Part shown: in pieces, positions 46,903 through 56,127 of the stretch | Numbering within the stretch: the stretch's first letter is position 1 | How the letters are laid out: every line of letters starts with the position of its first letter | NCBI GenBank assembly: GCA_016935315.1 | Contig: JAFGRD010000036.1 | Location: 27,548 to 91,547 of the forward strand | Length of the DNA: 64,000 nt | Direction of reading: 5' to 3' | Source of the DNA: Pirellulales bacterium | GTDB lineage: Bacteria > Planctomycetota > Planctomycetia > Pirellulales > Thermoguttaceae | Translations under genes and position numbers: made by a program | Notes under the pieces: model-generated | What the model saw: the letters and a program-made list of their open reading frames with translations, nothing else | Database searches by the model: none | Told to the model about the DNA's origin: nothing

Positions 46903-47639
46903 CCGTTGTGGCGATCATCCAGGCGCGGATGGGGAGCACGCGACTTCCGGGCAAGGTGCTCAGCGATCTGTGCGGAAAGTCCATGCTCGCTCGTGTCTGC
47001 GATCGGGTGCGGCGCGCGCGGCGGATCGACAGGCTCGTGGTCGCCACGACGCGGGAGGCGGCCGATCAAGCCGTCGTCGAAGCGTGCGATCGTCTGCGGG
47101 TGGCGTGTTTCCGCGGCAGCTCGCACGACGTTCTCGACCGTTACTGTCGGGCGGCCCGCGCCTTGGGAGCCGACGTCGTGGTGCGGATCACCGCCGACTG
47201 CCCGTTGATCGACCCGGAAGTCGTCGACCGGGTCGTGCACGCGTTTCTCGAACACCAGCCGGACTATGCCTCCAACACGCTGCGGCGGACATGGCCGCGC
47301 GGCCTCGACACCGAGGTAGCGACCTGCGACGCCCTGGAACGTGCCGACCGGGAAGCGACGGAAACCTATGCGCGGACCCACGTAACCCCGTACCTCTATC
47401 GCCACGGCAAGCGGTTTCGGCTCTTCTCCGTCGAAGGCACCGAGGATTTCAGCGACCACCGCTGGACCGTCGACCTGCCGGAAGACCTGGAATTCGTCCG
47501 GGCCGTGTATGGGCATCTCGGGCAGCCGGAGCAACCGGAGTGCTTTTCCTGGCGAGACGTGTTGCAGTTGCTTACCCGCAAACCAGCCTTGGCGGAAATG
47601 AACCGGCACGTGCGCCAGAAGCAACTCGCGGAGGGATAG
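46899..47639 (+). CDS. SpsF-type cytidylyltransferase, probable PseF
   Basis: 246 aa from an ATG overlapping the pseC stop. The nucleotidyltransferase start IIQARMGSTRLPGKVL and ITADCPLIDPEVVD fit the SpsF/KdsB-related cytidylyltransferase group rather than the NeuA-like PseF of Campylobacter. Given its place between pseC and pseG, it is probably the enzyme that makes CMP-pseudaminic acid, the activated donor. That assignment rests on context. Confidence 0.8.
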   Translation: MTVVAIIQARMGSTRLPGKVLSDLCGKSMLARVCDRVRRARRIDRLVVATTREAADQAVVEACDRLRVACFRGSSHDVLDRYCRAARALGADVVVRITADCPLIDPEVVDRVVHAFLEHQPDYASNTLRRTWPRGLDTEVATCDALERADREATETYARTHVTPYLYRHGKRFRLFSVEGTEDFSDHRWTVDLPEDLEFVRAVYGHLGQPEQPECFSWRDVLQLLTRKPALAEMNRHVRQKQLAEG

Positions 47640-47641
47640 GC

Positions 47642-49261
47642 GTGGCTGCCAGAACGCTCATTTTCCGCGCCGACGCAAACCGCCGCATCGGCACGGGTCA
47701 CCTCATGCGCTGCCTGGCGTTGGCCCATGCGTGGCAGGCGGCAGGCGGACGGGCCGTCTTCGTGAGCTGTTGCCCCGTAAAAAGTCTTCGCGACCGGATC
47801 GAGCATTCCGGGGCCGACCTGATCGACCTGGAGAGCCCCTGGCCCGATCCGCGGGACCCGGCTGTCACGTGCGACTTGCTCACAGACGGGCAGGCGGCAG
47901 CCGGTACGTCGCGCGCCGCCCGGCCGTGGGTAGTGCTCGACGGCTATCACCTCGACGCCGATTACCAGCGAAGAATCCGCACGGTCGGTGGCCGGCTGCT
48001 GGTGATCGACGACATGGGCCATCTGCCGCGGTACCATGCCGACCTGCTCTTGAATCAGAATCCTTCCGCGGAGCACATCGATTACCTGTGCGACCCGGAA
48101 CCGATCTGGCTGTCGGGTCCGCGCTATGCGTTGTTGCGGCCGGAGTTTCAGCAGCGAAACGCCTGCGGGCCGGAACCCCCGAAAACGGCCCGCAAGTTGC
48201 TCGTTGCCGCTGGAGGAGCCGATCCGGAGAACGTCACGTCGACGTTGATGCGCGCTTTGGGAAAGATGGACGTTCCGGGGCTTCAGGCCCGGGTTGTGGT
48301 TGGGGCGGCCAATCCACACGGGGATGCCCTGCACGCCCAGTTACCGGGCGCCGCCGGTCGCATCCGGCTGCTGGTCGACGTGCCCGACTTGTCCGCGCTG
48401 ATGGCCTGGGCCGATGTGGCCGTCAGCGCCGCCGGCGGCACCGTGTGGGAACTGGCCCGGATGCAGGTGCCGGCGGCCGTATTCGTCCTGGCCGACAATC
48501 AAGAGCGGATTGCCCGACGGTTGGCCGACGCCGACGTAGTCACCGGTCTTGGACGTTTCGACCAGCTCACACCGCAGCAAGTTGCCCAGAAGCTGACGGC
48601 CCTTTGCCGCGACCCGATCCGACGAGCCAGTCAGATCGAGGCAGGGCGCCGGTTGGTCGACGGTCAAGGTGCCTGGCGCGTCGCGGCCGTAATCCGTGCC
48701 TGGGACGGACCGCTCCCGGATGACCGGTTGGGCCTCCGCCCCGTCGCGGCCGACGACGTCTGGCAGCTTTGGCGGCTGGCCAACGATCCGGCCGTGCGCC
48801 GCGTATCGCTCGTCTCGCAGGCACGAATCCCGCGCCGGGAGCACCAGGCCTGGTTCGAGGCAAGGCTTGCCAGCCGGGATACGCGGATCTGGGTGCTCGA
48901 TTTCCAAGGCTTGATCCTGGGGGTGATCCGTTACGAACGCACGGGCTCCGACGCGGCGGATATCAGTATCCACGTGGCCTCCGCGTTTCGGCGCCGGGGA
49001 TTGGCAACGCGATTGCTCAACGAGACGCAACGGCTGGCCGCAAGCGAGCTGGGGGCGGCCTGTTTTCGGGCCGTTGTCCGCCGGGAGAACCATCCGTCGG
49101 CGCGAACGTTCGCCAAGGCAGGTTACGCCTCGGTCGACGCCCGGCCGATCAACGGACAACCGTGTCTTGTCTTCGAGCGCATGGTTTCCGCTGAAGTTCT
49201 TGGCCCGCGCGAAGACCGTCCCTTGCCGTGTTCCAAAGAAGGACTCGCCAGAGAAGCATGA
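47642..49261 (+). CDS. PseG-PseH fusion: UDP-sugar hydrolase and N-acetyltransferase
   Basis: 539 aa from a GTG at 47642, just after the previous stop, with GGAGGG about 8 nt upstream. Residues about 1-345 match PseG (RADANRRIGTGHLMRCLALA, IDDMGHL, AAGGADPENVT), which removes UDP from 2,4-diacetamido-altrose. Residues about 358-520 match a GNAT acetyltransferase of the PseH type (LRPVAADDVWQLWRLANDP, EHQAWFEARL, RRRGLATRLL), which acetylates the 4-amino group. Two usually separate enzymes are joined in one chain. The stop overlaps the next start as ATGA. Confidence 0.88.
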   Translation: MAARTLIFRADANRRIGTGHLMRCLALAHAWQAAGGRAVFVSCCPVKSLRDRIEHSGADLIDLESPWPDPRDPAVTCDLLTDGQAAAGTSRAARPWVVLDGYHLDADYQRRIRTVGGRLLVIDDMGHLPRYHADLLLNQNPSAEHIDYLCDPEPIWLSGPRYALLRPEFQQRNACGPEPPKTARKLLVAAGGADPENVTSTLMRALGKMDVPGLQARVVVGAANPHGDALHAQLPGAAGRIRLLVDVPDLSALMAWADVAVSAAGGTVWELARMQVPAAVFVLADNQERIARRLADADVVTGLGRFDQLTPQQVAQKLTALCRDPIRRASQIEAGRRLVDGQGAWRVAAVIRAWDGPLPDDRLGLRPVAADDVWQLWRLANDPAVRRVSLVSQARIPRREHQAWFEARLASRDTRIWVLDFQGLILGVIRYERTGSDAADISIHVASAFRRRGLATRLLNETQRLAASELGAACFRAVVRRENHPSARTFAKAGYASVDARPINGQPCLVFERMVSAEVLGPREDRPLPCSKEGLAREA

Positions 49262-50310
49262 GCAACGAGTACATCGAGGTCGCCGGCCGGCGCATTGGTT
49301 CTGGAGAGCCTCCCTACATCGTGGCGGAGATGTCGGCCAACCACGGGCGGGAGTTCCAGCAGGCAGTCAGGCTGCTGGAAGCGGCCGCCGCCGCAGGGGC
49401 CGACGCCGTCAAGCTCCAGACCTATACGCCCGACGGACTGACGATCGATTGCTCCAATCCGCATTTCCGGATCGACGGGACGATCTGGGCGGGCCGCAGC
49501 CTCTACGAGCTGTATCGGGAGGCGTCGATGCCGTGGGAGTGGCAACCGGAACTGAAGCGAATCGCCGACGCACTGGGCCTGACGCTCTTCTGCACGGCGT
49601 TCGACGGCCCGTCGGTCGATTTTCTTCAACGGCTGGGAACTCCGGCCTACAAGGTCGCCTCCTTCGAACTGGTCGACCTGCCGCTGCTGCGGCGCGTCGG
49701 GCAAACCGGCAGCCCCGTGATGCTCTCCACGGGGATGGCGACCTTGGGCGAGATCGATGAGGCGGTCCGCACGATTCGCGCCGCCGGCGGGCGCCAGTTG
49801 ATGCTGTTGAAGTGTACCAGTGCCTATCCCGCCGTTGCCGAAGGGATGAACCTGCGGACCATCCCGCATCTGGCCGCGGCGTTCGGCGTGCCCGTCGGCC
49901 TCTCCGATCACTCCCTGGAACCGGCCGTGCCGGTGGCTGCCATAGGCTGCGGAGCGTGCCTGATCGAGAAACACCTCACACTGTCGCGTGCCCTAGGAGG
50001 GCCGGACAGCGCGTTCTCGCTCCAGCCGGACGAGTTTCGGCAAATGGCCGAGTCGGTCCGTGCCGCCCATGAAGCGCTTGGATCCGTGCATTACGGGCTG
50101 GGCGAACAGGAAAGGGCCAGCCGCCGGTTTCGGCGATCGCTGTTCGTCGTGGCAGACGTTCCCGCCGGTGCGGTGTTCTCCGAGGAAAACGTCCGCTCGA
50201 TCCGCCCCGGCGACGGTCTGCATCCTCGCCATCTTCAAGATGTCCTGGGCCGGACGGCCCGAACCGACATCGCGCGAGGAACGCCGCTGTGTTGGAACCA
50301 CGTGGGCTGA
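49258..50310 (+). CDS. pseI: Pseudaminic acid synthase, PseI
   Basis: 350 aa from an ATG overlapping the PseGH stop. NeuB-family TIM barrel: YIVAEMSANHGREF, GADAVKLQTYTPD, FCTAFDGPSVDFL, KVASFELVD, LSDHSLE; then a C-terminal SAF antifreeze-like domain (about 290-350, SLFVVADVPAGAVFS). It condenses the deacylated sugar with phosphoenolpyruvate. Together with the four preceding genes this gives all six activities of the CMP-pseudaminic acid pathway. Confidence 0.92.
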   Translation: MSNEYIEVAGRRIGSGEPPYIVAEMSANHGREFQQAVRLLEAAAAAGADAVKLQTYTPDGLTIDCSNPHFRIDGTIWAGRSLYELYREASMPWEWQPELKRIADALGLTLFCTAFDGPSVDFLQRLGTPAYKVASFELVDLPLLRRVGQTGSPVMLSTGMATLGEIDEAVRTIRAAGGRQLMLLKCTSAYPAVAEGMNLRTIPHLAAAFGVPVGLSDHSLEPAVPVAAIGCGACLIEKHLTLSRALGGPDSAFSLQPDEFRQMAESVRAAHEALGSVHYGLGEQERASRRFRRSLFVVADVPAGAVFSEENVRSIRPGDGLHPRHLQDVLGRTARTDIARGTPLCWNHVG

Positions 50311-50367
50311 GAACAGACCCCACGGCTCTCACCTGAGCCGTGAGCACGCAGGCGGCTCGCGACCAGC

Positions 50368-50892
50368 TCACAACCGCAACATCGAGATGGCCACCTTGAT
50401 CAGGCGATCGCTGAGCAGAAAGGTCTCTTCGTTGGTTTGTTCGAAGGTGACGCAGAGGTATTCCAGCCCCCTGGAGTAGGCAATCTGGTAATTGTGCCCA
50501 ACGATGACGGACGGAACGGTCACGTGCTGAAATCCCCAGGATGTGCCGGAAAGGCCTTTCTTGATGCCTCCGGCTATGATGTTCGTCATTTCTCCGACAC
50601 CGTCGATAACCTGGGGGGTGAGCTTCTCGAATTGGTCCTGCAACAGCCCTCCGATGGCCGCCATGGCCACGGCTTCGGCCATATTGACGGTGACGAAGCC
50701 CGACACGTTCCCGTGGATGCCGATCATGCCCGTCACGCTGCCAGCGTCCTGAGTGGGAATTGACGAAGCGCCCACGCACTTGGCGGCGGTGTCGCACATC
50801 GTCAGGCAACTGCCCACGGAATCGACAATGGCCCGCAGTAGAGTGGGGTCGGCGACAATAATCTCAGGTCCTTCGGGGGCGGCGGTGGCCAT
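50368..50892 (-). CDS. CheX-like chemotaxis phosphatase
   Basis: 174 aa from the ATG at 50892, with AGGAG 7 nt upstream. The CheX/CheC-type active site VIDGVGEMTNIIAGGIK (Glu and Asn spaced by two) lies at about residues 97-113, with GFVTVNMAEAVAMAAIGGLL before it. CheX dephosphorylates CheY-P. It is distant (15 kb) from the che operon and converges on pseI. It probably links the signalling block to the motility kinase. Confidence 0.83.
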   Translation of the reverse strand: MATAAPEGPEIIVADPTLLRAIVDSVGSCLTMCDTAAKCVGASSIPTQDAGSVTGMIGIHGNVSGFVTVNMAEAVAMAAIGGLLQDQFEKLTPQVIDGVGEMTNIIAGGIKKGLSGTSWGFQHVTVPSVIVGHNYQIAYSRGLEYLCVTFEQTNEETFLLSDRLIKVAISMLRL

Positions 50893-51522
50893 CAGGTTCT
50901 CCTGTGTCGAGCCAGTCTTCTCTGCACCAAACTTCTCTGCACCAACAACCTCTCCGGTCCGGGACGGTTCGCCAACGCCATCCACCGGCCATCGTCGAAT
51001 GTCGGGCGCATCTGCTACGCCAACAATTTATGCACTACAAAAGCGTTCCCAGGGCCCGCCGTCCACAGAAAACGGTCGGATTTGTCCCTCGTGCGGCGCC
51101 GGAAGACGATTTGACCGTCTCAATCGGCTTGACGAGTTGCTTCGTTCCCCAAACGCCTTTGCAGCCGTCGCGATTCTCCATGCATACGTCTGCTACAATG
51201 CACACAGCGTGCATATTCGCACCATGCGGCAGCGTCCCGGCACATCGATCGTTCCGGCCAAGAACCTTCTCTCACCGTCGACGTCGCATCCGGCTGACCA
51301 ACGCAGCCTTGTCGCCGGCGTGGAATTCGCCGAAGGGACCCCGGCGCCGCATGGCCGGTCGCGCCCCGGCAGCGCACAAGCAGCTCCGTTTTGGACCGCG
51401 TGACCTCTCGGCTGCTTGCGCCGGGATTGTCTCGAACCGGGGAGGTGACGTAGAGTTGAATGAGGAGAGTCGTTTTGCATGAGTAAGCATTCCGTCCCTC
51501 AGCAGTTTCTCGGACAGGAGCC
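50893..51522. other. Divergent intergenic region between cheX and CBS gene
   Basis: 630 bp. No convincing gene. A 15-bp direct repeat (CTTCTCTGCACCAAA, then CTTCTCTGCACCAAC) is at 50917-50946. A 21-codon open frame at 51479-51544 overlaps the CBS start and has GAGGAG 11 nt upstream. Confidence 0.4.
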
Positions 51523-51984
51523 ATGTTTACAGTCAAAGACTTGATGACTTCCGAAGTCGTCACTGCCGATCCAGACGATACGGTCGCGGAAGTAATTGCC
51601 TTGATGGTGCGGCACCGAGTGAACGGTCTGCCGGTGGTGGACATGCCGGGCCGGCTGATAGGTATCGTGACCGACTACGACCTGTTGGATCTTATGGATG
51701 ATCCGGAGGCAGCCAGCAGCCCAATCTACCTCCACATGACTCGCGAGATCCAAACGGTCGACGAGGAAGACGAACTCAGCGATGTTGCGCGGCTGTTCCG
51801 CAGACTGCCGGTGCGACGCTTACCGGTATTGCGAGACGGCCGACTGGTAGGGATCATCAGCCGCCGGGACGTGCTCTGCTGCGTCGCCGAGACGCACGTG
51901 TATCTCCATCCCGCATCCCCTCCGTTTTCGGCTCCGCAGTTTTGCCGAAGCCAACTGCGGCGCCGCGAGCACGGTCGCCCCTGA
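51523..51984 (+). CDS. CBS-domain pair protein
   Basis: 153 aa: two CBS domains, MFTVKDLMTSEVVTADPDDT (about 1-60) and YLHMTREIQTVDEEDELSD (about 65-125), each ending in a hydrophobic DGRLVGIISRRD-type strand. CBS pairs bind adenosyl nucleotides to sense energy state. No effector domain is attached. ACAGGAGCC precedes the ATG. A response-regulator gene follows in the same direction 137 bp later. Confidence 0.88.
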   Translation: MFTVKDLMTSEVVTADPDDTVAEVIALMVRHRVNGLPVVDMPGRLIGIVTDYDLLDLMDDPEAASSPIYLHMTREIQTVDEEDELSDVARLFRRLPVRRLPVLRDGRLVGIISRRDVLCCVAETHVYLHPASPPFSAPQFCRSQLRRREHGRP

Positions 51985-52121
51985 CGCGCCGGGCGGCGGC
52001 GGATTGCCGCAGAATGTTTCGCACATCGCTCTTGGCCCCCCGGAAGGTCTTCGCCGAGAATGTGCGGAGAGGTTTTCCCGCCCGCTCCTGGGCCGTTCCC
52101 TGCCGGGAAAGGAGGCTGGCG

Positions 52122-52568
52122 ATGGGGCAGAGCCTCAAGATGCTTCTGGTCGATGACGATCAGGCCTTGACAGGGCTCCTGGAATCCGTGATTCGCCGCG
52201 GCCTTCACCGCAAGGTCCACTTGACCACGCTGTGCGATTCGTCGGCGGCAACGCGTTGGATTGACGAGCATCGTCCGGGCCTGGTGTTGACCGACCTGGA
52301 AATGCCCGGCATCAGCGGGTGGGAAATCCTCCGCCTTGCCAAGCAGCGCAACCCCCTTTCCCAAGTCGTCATCTTTTCAGGGAACTTCTCAAGGGATGCG
52401 CTCGTTCGGGCATCCAAACTGGGCGCCGACGACTATGTGTTGAAATCGATCGATCTGACGGAAGTCCTTTGCGTTTTGAAGCAGGCCTGCGAACGTATTG
52501 CACGTTGGGAAGAATCGCTGCTGCGAACCGTCTCCTGGCGAATGGTCTCGAAAGCCAGAATTGCCTGA
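52122..52568 (+). CDS. Single-domain response regulator
   Basis: 148 aa from the ATG at 52122, with AAAGGAGG 7 nt upstream. Receiver domain: LLVDDDQ (Asp11, Asp12), phosphoacceptor Asp58 (VLTDLEMPGISG), Ser in VVIFSGN, Lys in DDYVLKSID. The Lys is followed by Ser rather than the usual Pro. No output domain; the last ~25 residues are an Arg/Trp-containing tail. Cognate kinase unknown. Confidence 0.85.
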   Translation: MGQSLKMLLVDDDQALTGLLESVIRRGLHRKVHLTTLCDSSAATRWIDEHRPGLVLTDLEMPGISGWEILRLAKQRNPLSQVVIFSGNFSRDALVRASKLGADDYVLKSIDLTEVLCVLKQACERIARWEESLLRTVSWRMVSKARIA

Positions 52569-52668
52569 GGAAACAGGATTGCCCGGGGAAACAGGGCGAA
52601 GGTTGGCTCTGAGGCCTGAACGCCCGTTGCGGACTCTCGGGACGCGCGCCGCAGTTGCTTGCGCCTTG

Positions 52669-52689
52669 GCAGGCGGCTGTGCCGCCTGC
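52669..52689. terminator. Hairpin between convergent regulator genes
   Basis: GCAGGCGGC-TGT-GCCGCCTGC, a perfect 9-bp stem between a rightward response-regulator gene and the leftward FixJ-like gene; no T-run. Confidence 0.5.
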
Positions 52690-52790
52690 AAGAAAACAAC
52701 GAAGACCGACAGATGCCGGCCTTCGTCGGGTCCCTGCCCCGATCACGCGGTCACTACTTCGGATATCTCCCCCCAGACGGCTCTCCGCCT

Positions 52791-53465
52791 TCAGCCGGAA
52801 CAGGCCGGCTCTTGGCCGTCAGACAACGTACAGGTCGGATTCCCTGCTTCGTCGAACACCTGACATTCGGCGACCGTTCGGGCCATCTCAGCCGTCGACT
52901 CGGCATCCATCTTTTTCAGGATTGTCTGGCGCAGGCGATCGACGGCGGACCGGCTGATCGCCAAATCACGTGCGATTCTCCGATTGGTGTTGCCCGTCAT
53001 CACCAGGTCCCAGATCTTTCGCTCCAGACCGGTCAAGCTGCTCAGCCTCTGCCGAAAGGTCTGCCGCTTTGTGCGTCTCGCATGGCGGGTCGCGCTTAGT
53101 TCGAGGGCGAATCGAATCGCGCTGAGCAATTCATCAGGGCGAGCCGGCTTCTCCAGCACGGTCAGAGCCCCGGCCTTCATGACGCCGACCGCCTCCGCGA
53201 TGCGGATGTTCCGGCCATGAAACACAACGGGCAGCACGGAGTCTTCCGCGGCCAGGCGTTCGAGCAACTCCAGCCCACTCAGGCCCGGCAGACGCAGTTC
53301 GGTGATCACGCAGCCTACGCACCTCGACGTGTCTTTGTCGAGAAAGCGCTCCGCGGAAGTGAAAGTCTCACATCGTGCGCCGGTCATCGCGGCCAGCGGC
53401 CGCACATGCGCGTGCGACTGCCGATCGCCATCGACGAGAAACACTTGGGCATCCGAGGCGTTCAT
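52791..53465 (-). CDS. FixJ-like transcription factor with degenerate receiver
   Basis: 224 aa from the ATG at 53465. N-terminal receiver fold and C-terminal LuxR/FixJ helix-turn-helix (SLTGLERKIWDLVMTGNTN, RRIARDLAISRSAVDRLRQT). Compared with its neighbour at 53700, the phosphoacceptor Asp is Glu56 (VITELRLPGLSG), the acidic pair is Asp12-Gly13-Asp14 instead of Asp-Asp-Asp, and the switch Thr is absent (VVFHGRN for VFLTAYA). The Lys (LEKP) remains. It probably does not depend on phosphorylation and may mimic the phosphorylated state. The ribosome site is weak. Confidence 0.82.
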   Translation of the reverse strand: MNASDAQVFLVDGDRQSHAHVRPLAAMTGARCETFTSAERFLDKDTSRCVGCVITELRLPGLSGLELLERLAAEDSVLPVVFHGRNIRIAEAVGVMKAGALTVLEKPARPDELLSAIRFALELSATRHARRTKRQTFRQRLSSLTGLERKIWDLVMTGNTNRRIARDLAISRSAVDRLRQTILKKMDAESTAEMARTVAECQVFDEAGNPTCTLSDGQEPACSG

Positions 53466-53699
53466 GAGCGGAGCGTGTAAAAGGCAGGCGGCGGGTCGCC
53501 GCCGATGACTGTTACGACCTTTCAATCGGACGTATGGTCGGCAAAAGCCGTGCTCGGCAATAGCGCAAAACCCGAAAAGCCTTGCGGCCAGCCACATCGA
53601 TTGTGCAAACGTCCGTGTTGTGGGACAAAAGGCGTCCGTGCAGCCTTTCCTCCCCCGGGGGATTCGCAGCTCGCCTTTCTGCGAGCCCCGAGCAGTCCC

Positions 53700-54320
53700 T
53701 CAAGTCCCTGCTTCCACGCGGGCGTCAATCACCATCCGCACCAGTGCCGCGACGGAACTCGTTTGGGTCTTGGCGAAGATCTCCCGGCGGCGGCCTTCGA
53801 TGGTTCGTACGCTGATGTCCAGCTCCCGGGCGATCGCCTTGTTGGTTCGGCCCTCGACGATCATCTCCAGGACACGGCGCTCCGCCGGCGTGAGCGTCGC
53901 AAGTCGTCGTCGGAGCACCTGCCGGTGCTCGTACTCGTGACGACGGGCGGCGTCCACGGCAAGCCCCTGGCGAACTGCGTCCCAGAGATCGTCGTCCCGA
54001 TAGGGCTTCTCGACGACGGTCACGGCCCCGTTGCGGACCGCACGAACCGTTGTCGGGACTCGGGCATAGGCCGTCAGGAAGACCAGCGGAAGCGGCGCCT
54101 CCCGCCTGAGTAGCTCCTCCTGGAGTTCCAGTCCGCTCATGCCGGGCATACGCACGTCGGCCACCAGGCACCCGGGACGCGCGGGTGAGTAGATGTCGAG
54201 AAACTCCTCCGCCGAGGAGAACGGCTCGACTTGGGTTTGCATCGAGCGCACCAGTGCGCAGACCGAAGCCCGCATTTGCTCGTCGTCGTCGACAACGAAC
54301 ACGGTTGGCTCAGTATCCAT
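53700..54320 (-). CDS. FixJ-family response regulator, intact
   Basis: 206 aa from the ATG at 54320, with AGGAG upstream. Receiver with Asp11-Asp12-Asp13, phosphoacceptor Asp55 (LVADVRMPGMSG), Thr in VFLTAYA and Lys in VEKP, then a LuxR-type helix-turn-helix (LTPAERRVLEMIVEGRTNKA). Its start overlaps the end of the upstream kinase gene by 11 bp, so the two form a coupled two-component pair. Targets unknown. Confidence 0.9.
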   Translation of the reverse strand: MDTEPTVFVVDDDEQMRASVCALVRSMQTQVEPFSSAEEFLDIYSPARPGCLVADVRMPGMSGLELQEELLRREAPLPLVFLTAYARVPTTVRAVRNGAVTVVEKPYRDDDLWDAVRQGLAVDAARRHEYEHRQVLRRRLATLTPAERRVLEMIVEGRTNKAIARELDISVRTIEGRRREIFAKTQTSSVAALVRMVIDARVEAGT

Positions 54321-55491
54321 TGCTCCTGCCTCCGTTCTCGCCGGGCAAGGTGAAATGAAAAGCGGCTCCTCCGTCGGGATTGGCGGTGGCCCAAAGCCTC
54401 CCGTCGTGGGCCCTGATGATTGTTGCACTGATTGCCAGCCCCAACCCCAGGCCGTCGGGCTTGGTCGTGACAAACGTGTCGAAAAGGCTCAGATCGTCGT
54501 CGAAAGTCGGCGGCAGCCCCGGTCCGCAGTCCGAGACGGTCACTTCGATACATGTACCGATTCGTGCGGTGCCCACTGTCACAAGGCGCGGTTTGCACAG
54601 GTGATTCGCCATGGCCTGATAGGCGTTACGCAAGAGATTCACGAGCACCTGCTGGATCTGTATCCGGTCGACGTGCACTGCTGGAAGCGAGTCTGCGAGT
54701 TTCAGCGTCACGGCGACCTGATGTTGGCGGGCCTCGCACGCGAGCAGGTGAACGGACTCCTCGACGATCTGATTGATGCTCGACGAGGTGCGCCCGGGGC
54801 CGGTTTTCCCAACCATATCACTCAGACGCGTGATCACCTCACAAGCTTGAGCGGCCGAGGCGACGATGCCCTCGTTCCACTGCCGCAGATCGTCCAGCTG
54901 GCAAGTGCCTTCGGCGGCAAGTGCATTGCGGCACGCCTTGGCATAGTTGATGATGGAGCAGATCGGCTGATTGACCTCGTGGGCAACGGCGGCCGCCATC
55001 TCCCCCGTGGCAGCAACCCGCGATAGGCGGGCCAGTTGGGCCTCGATTCGCCGCAGTCTCTCTTCCGTCCGGTTGCGCTGCGTCACGTCGCGAACGATGG
55101 CCAGCCAAGGCGTCTTTCCCCGGGCAGGAATCGCCCGCCCGATCATTTCCGCGTCGAACGTGGATCCGTCCTTGCGGAGGTCGACCATTTGGGCACAGAA
55201 GACTCCCTGACCGCCTATCTTCCGGCAGGATTCTTCGAACCGGGGATGATAGCCTGGGTGAATCACTCGGCGAACGTTCAGGCCGGTCAACTCATGACGC
55301 GAGTAGCCGTGAGCCCGACAGGCTGCCGGATTGACGTCCAATACCTTTCCCCTTATGTCGACCACGAAAAGGGAGTCGGGAATCGCGTCAAAGACCTGGC
55401 CGTAGTGCTGTTGGCGCGCGCTGGACGTTCCGGCACCGCCGCTCGCATCTCGGCTTCGCACACGATGAGAGGTTGTCTTGGGTCGCGCCAC
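54310..55491 (-). CDS. PAS sensor histidine kinase (FixL-like)
   Basis: 393 aa. PAS domain (about 28-140; FDAIPDSLFVVDIRGKVLDV), then H box with His171 (AAVAHEVNQPICSI), typical of the FixL/NtrB type, N box NLLRNAYQAM and G motifs VSDCGPGLPP and GLGLGLAISATI. No membrane segment, so it senses a cytoplasmic signal; there is no haem-type PAS His that I can confirm. Partner regulator follows with an 11-bp overlap. An open frame boundary at 55491 gives the start; AT-rich ribosome site is weak. Confidence 0.88.
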   Translation of the reverse strand: MARPKTTSHRVRSRDASGGAGTSSARQQHYGQVFDAIPDSLFVVDIRGKVLDVNPAACRAHGYSRHELTGLNVRRVIHPGYHPRFEESCRKIGGQGVFCAQMVDLRKDGSTFDAEMIGRAIPARGKTPWLAIVRDVTQRNRTEERLRRIEAQLARLSRVAATGEMAAAVAHEVNQPICSIINYAKACRNALAAEGTCQLDDLRQWNEGIVASAAQACEVITRLSDMVGKTGPGRTSSSINQIVEESVHLLACEARQHQVAVTLKLADSLPAVHVDRIQIQQVLVNLLRNAYQAMANHLCKPRLVTVGTARIGTCIEVTVSDCGPGLPPTFDDDLSLFDTFVTTKPDGLGLGLAISATIIRAHDGRLWATANPDGGAAFHFTLPGENGGRSNGY

Positions 55492-56127
55492 GATACTGCC
55501 CCACTGAAAACGGCGCGGTGAAACTCCTGATTGTCGAACCAGAGGGAGATGGATCAGCGCGTTCGTGCTTGCGTTGCGGTAACCCGCAACTCGTCACGTA
55601 TTCTACTTCGAGCCGGGAGAGGCCTCCAGCCCGATTTCGCTACGCACGCGGACCGAATCAAGCTACATATGGGCTATCGTGTTTGCAGTATTTTAGACCG
55701 CCCGTCTTCCGTATCCCGTGTGAGAATAACGTCTTGCGGTGACAGGATCCCCGCCAAGAATTAGCCATTGCCTTGCGGCGGGCCGCGGCGCTCGTCCCGA
55801 TACGGGCGTATCGGCGAAACACCCTGCTGACATGGCGGTTGTACCGGCTCAAAGAGACGGGCCGGTCGGCTGCGGCTGTCGCCCTCGCACCGGAATATGC
55901 GTCAGAAACGACAGGAATGTCGAGCAGACAGCAGAAAGGTCGGCTGGGAGGGTAAAGCAACGCGATGTGAGAGGTTGCCGCGACGTAGGTTTATTTCGAA
56001 AGATGTGGGCTCTCAGACGTGGGCAGTCTATGTAGGTGCGCCGTCGCCCCCCGCTTCGATCGACAGTGTGGGGGAGAGGGCAAACATCAATAACGGCAGA
56101 ATGGAAATGCCATCGTGGGGGGCAGAG
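55492..56127. other. Divergent intergenic region between FixL-like kinase and hybrid kinase
   Basis: 636 bp without a convincing gene. Short open frames on both strands have no ribosome site or recognisable sequence. It should hold promoters for both directions. Confidence 0.4.

Noticed and set aside
50904..51482. 192-codon plus-strand open frame in the cheX-CBS gap
   Set aside because: Ser/Arg/His-rich, no ribosome site and no recognisable sequence.
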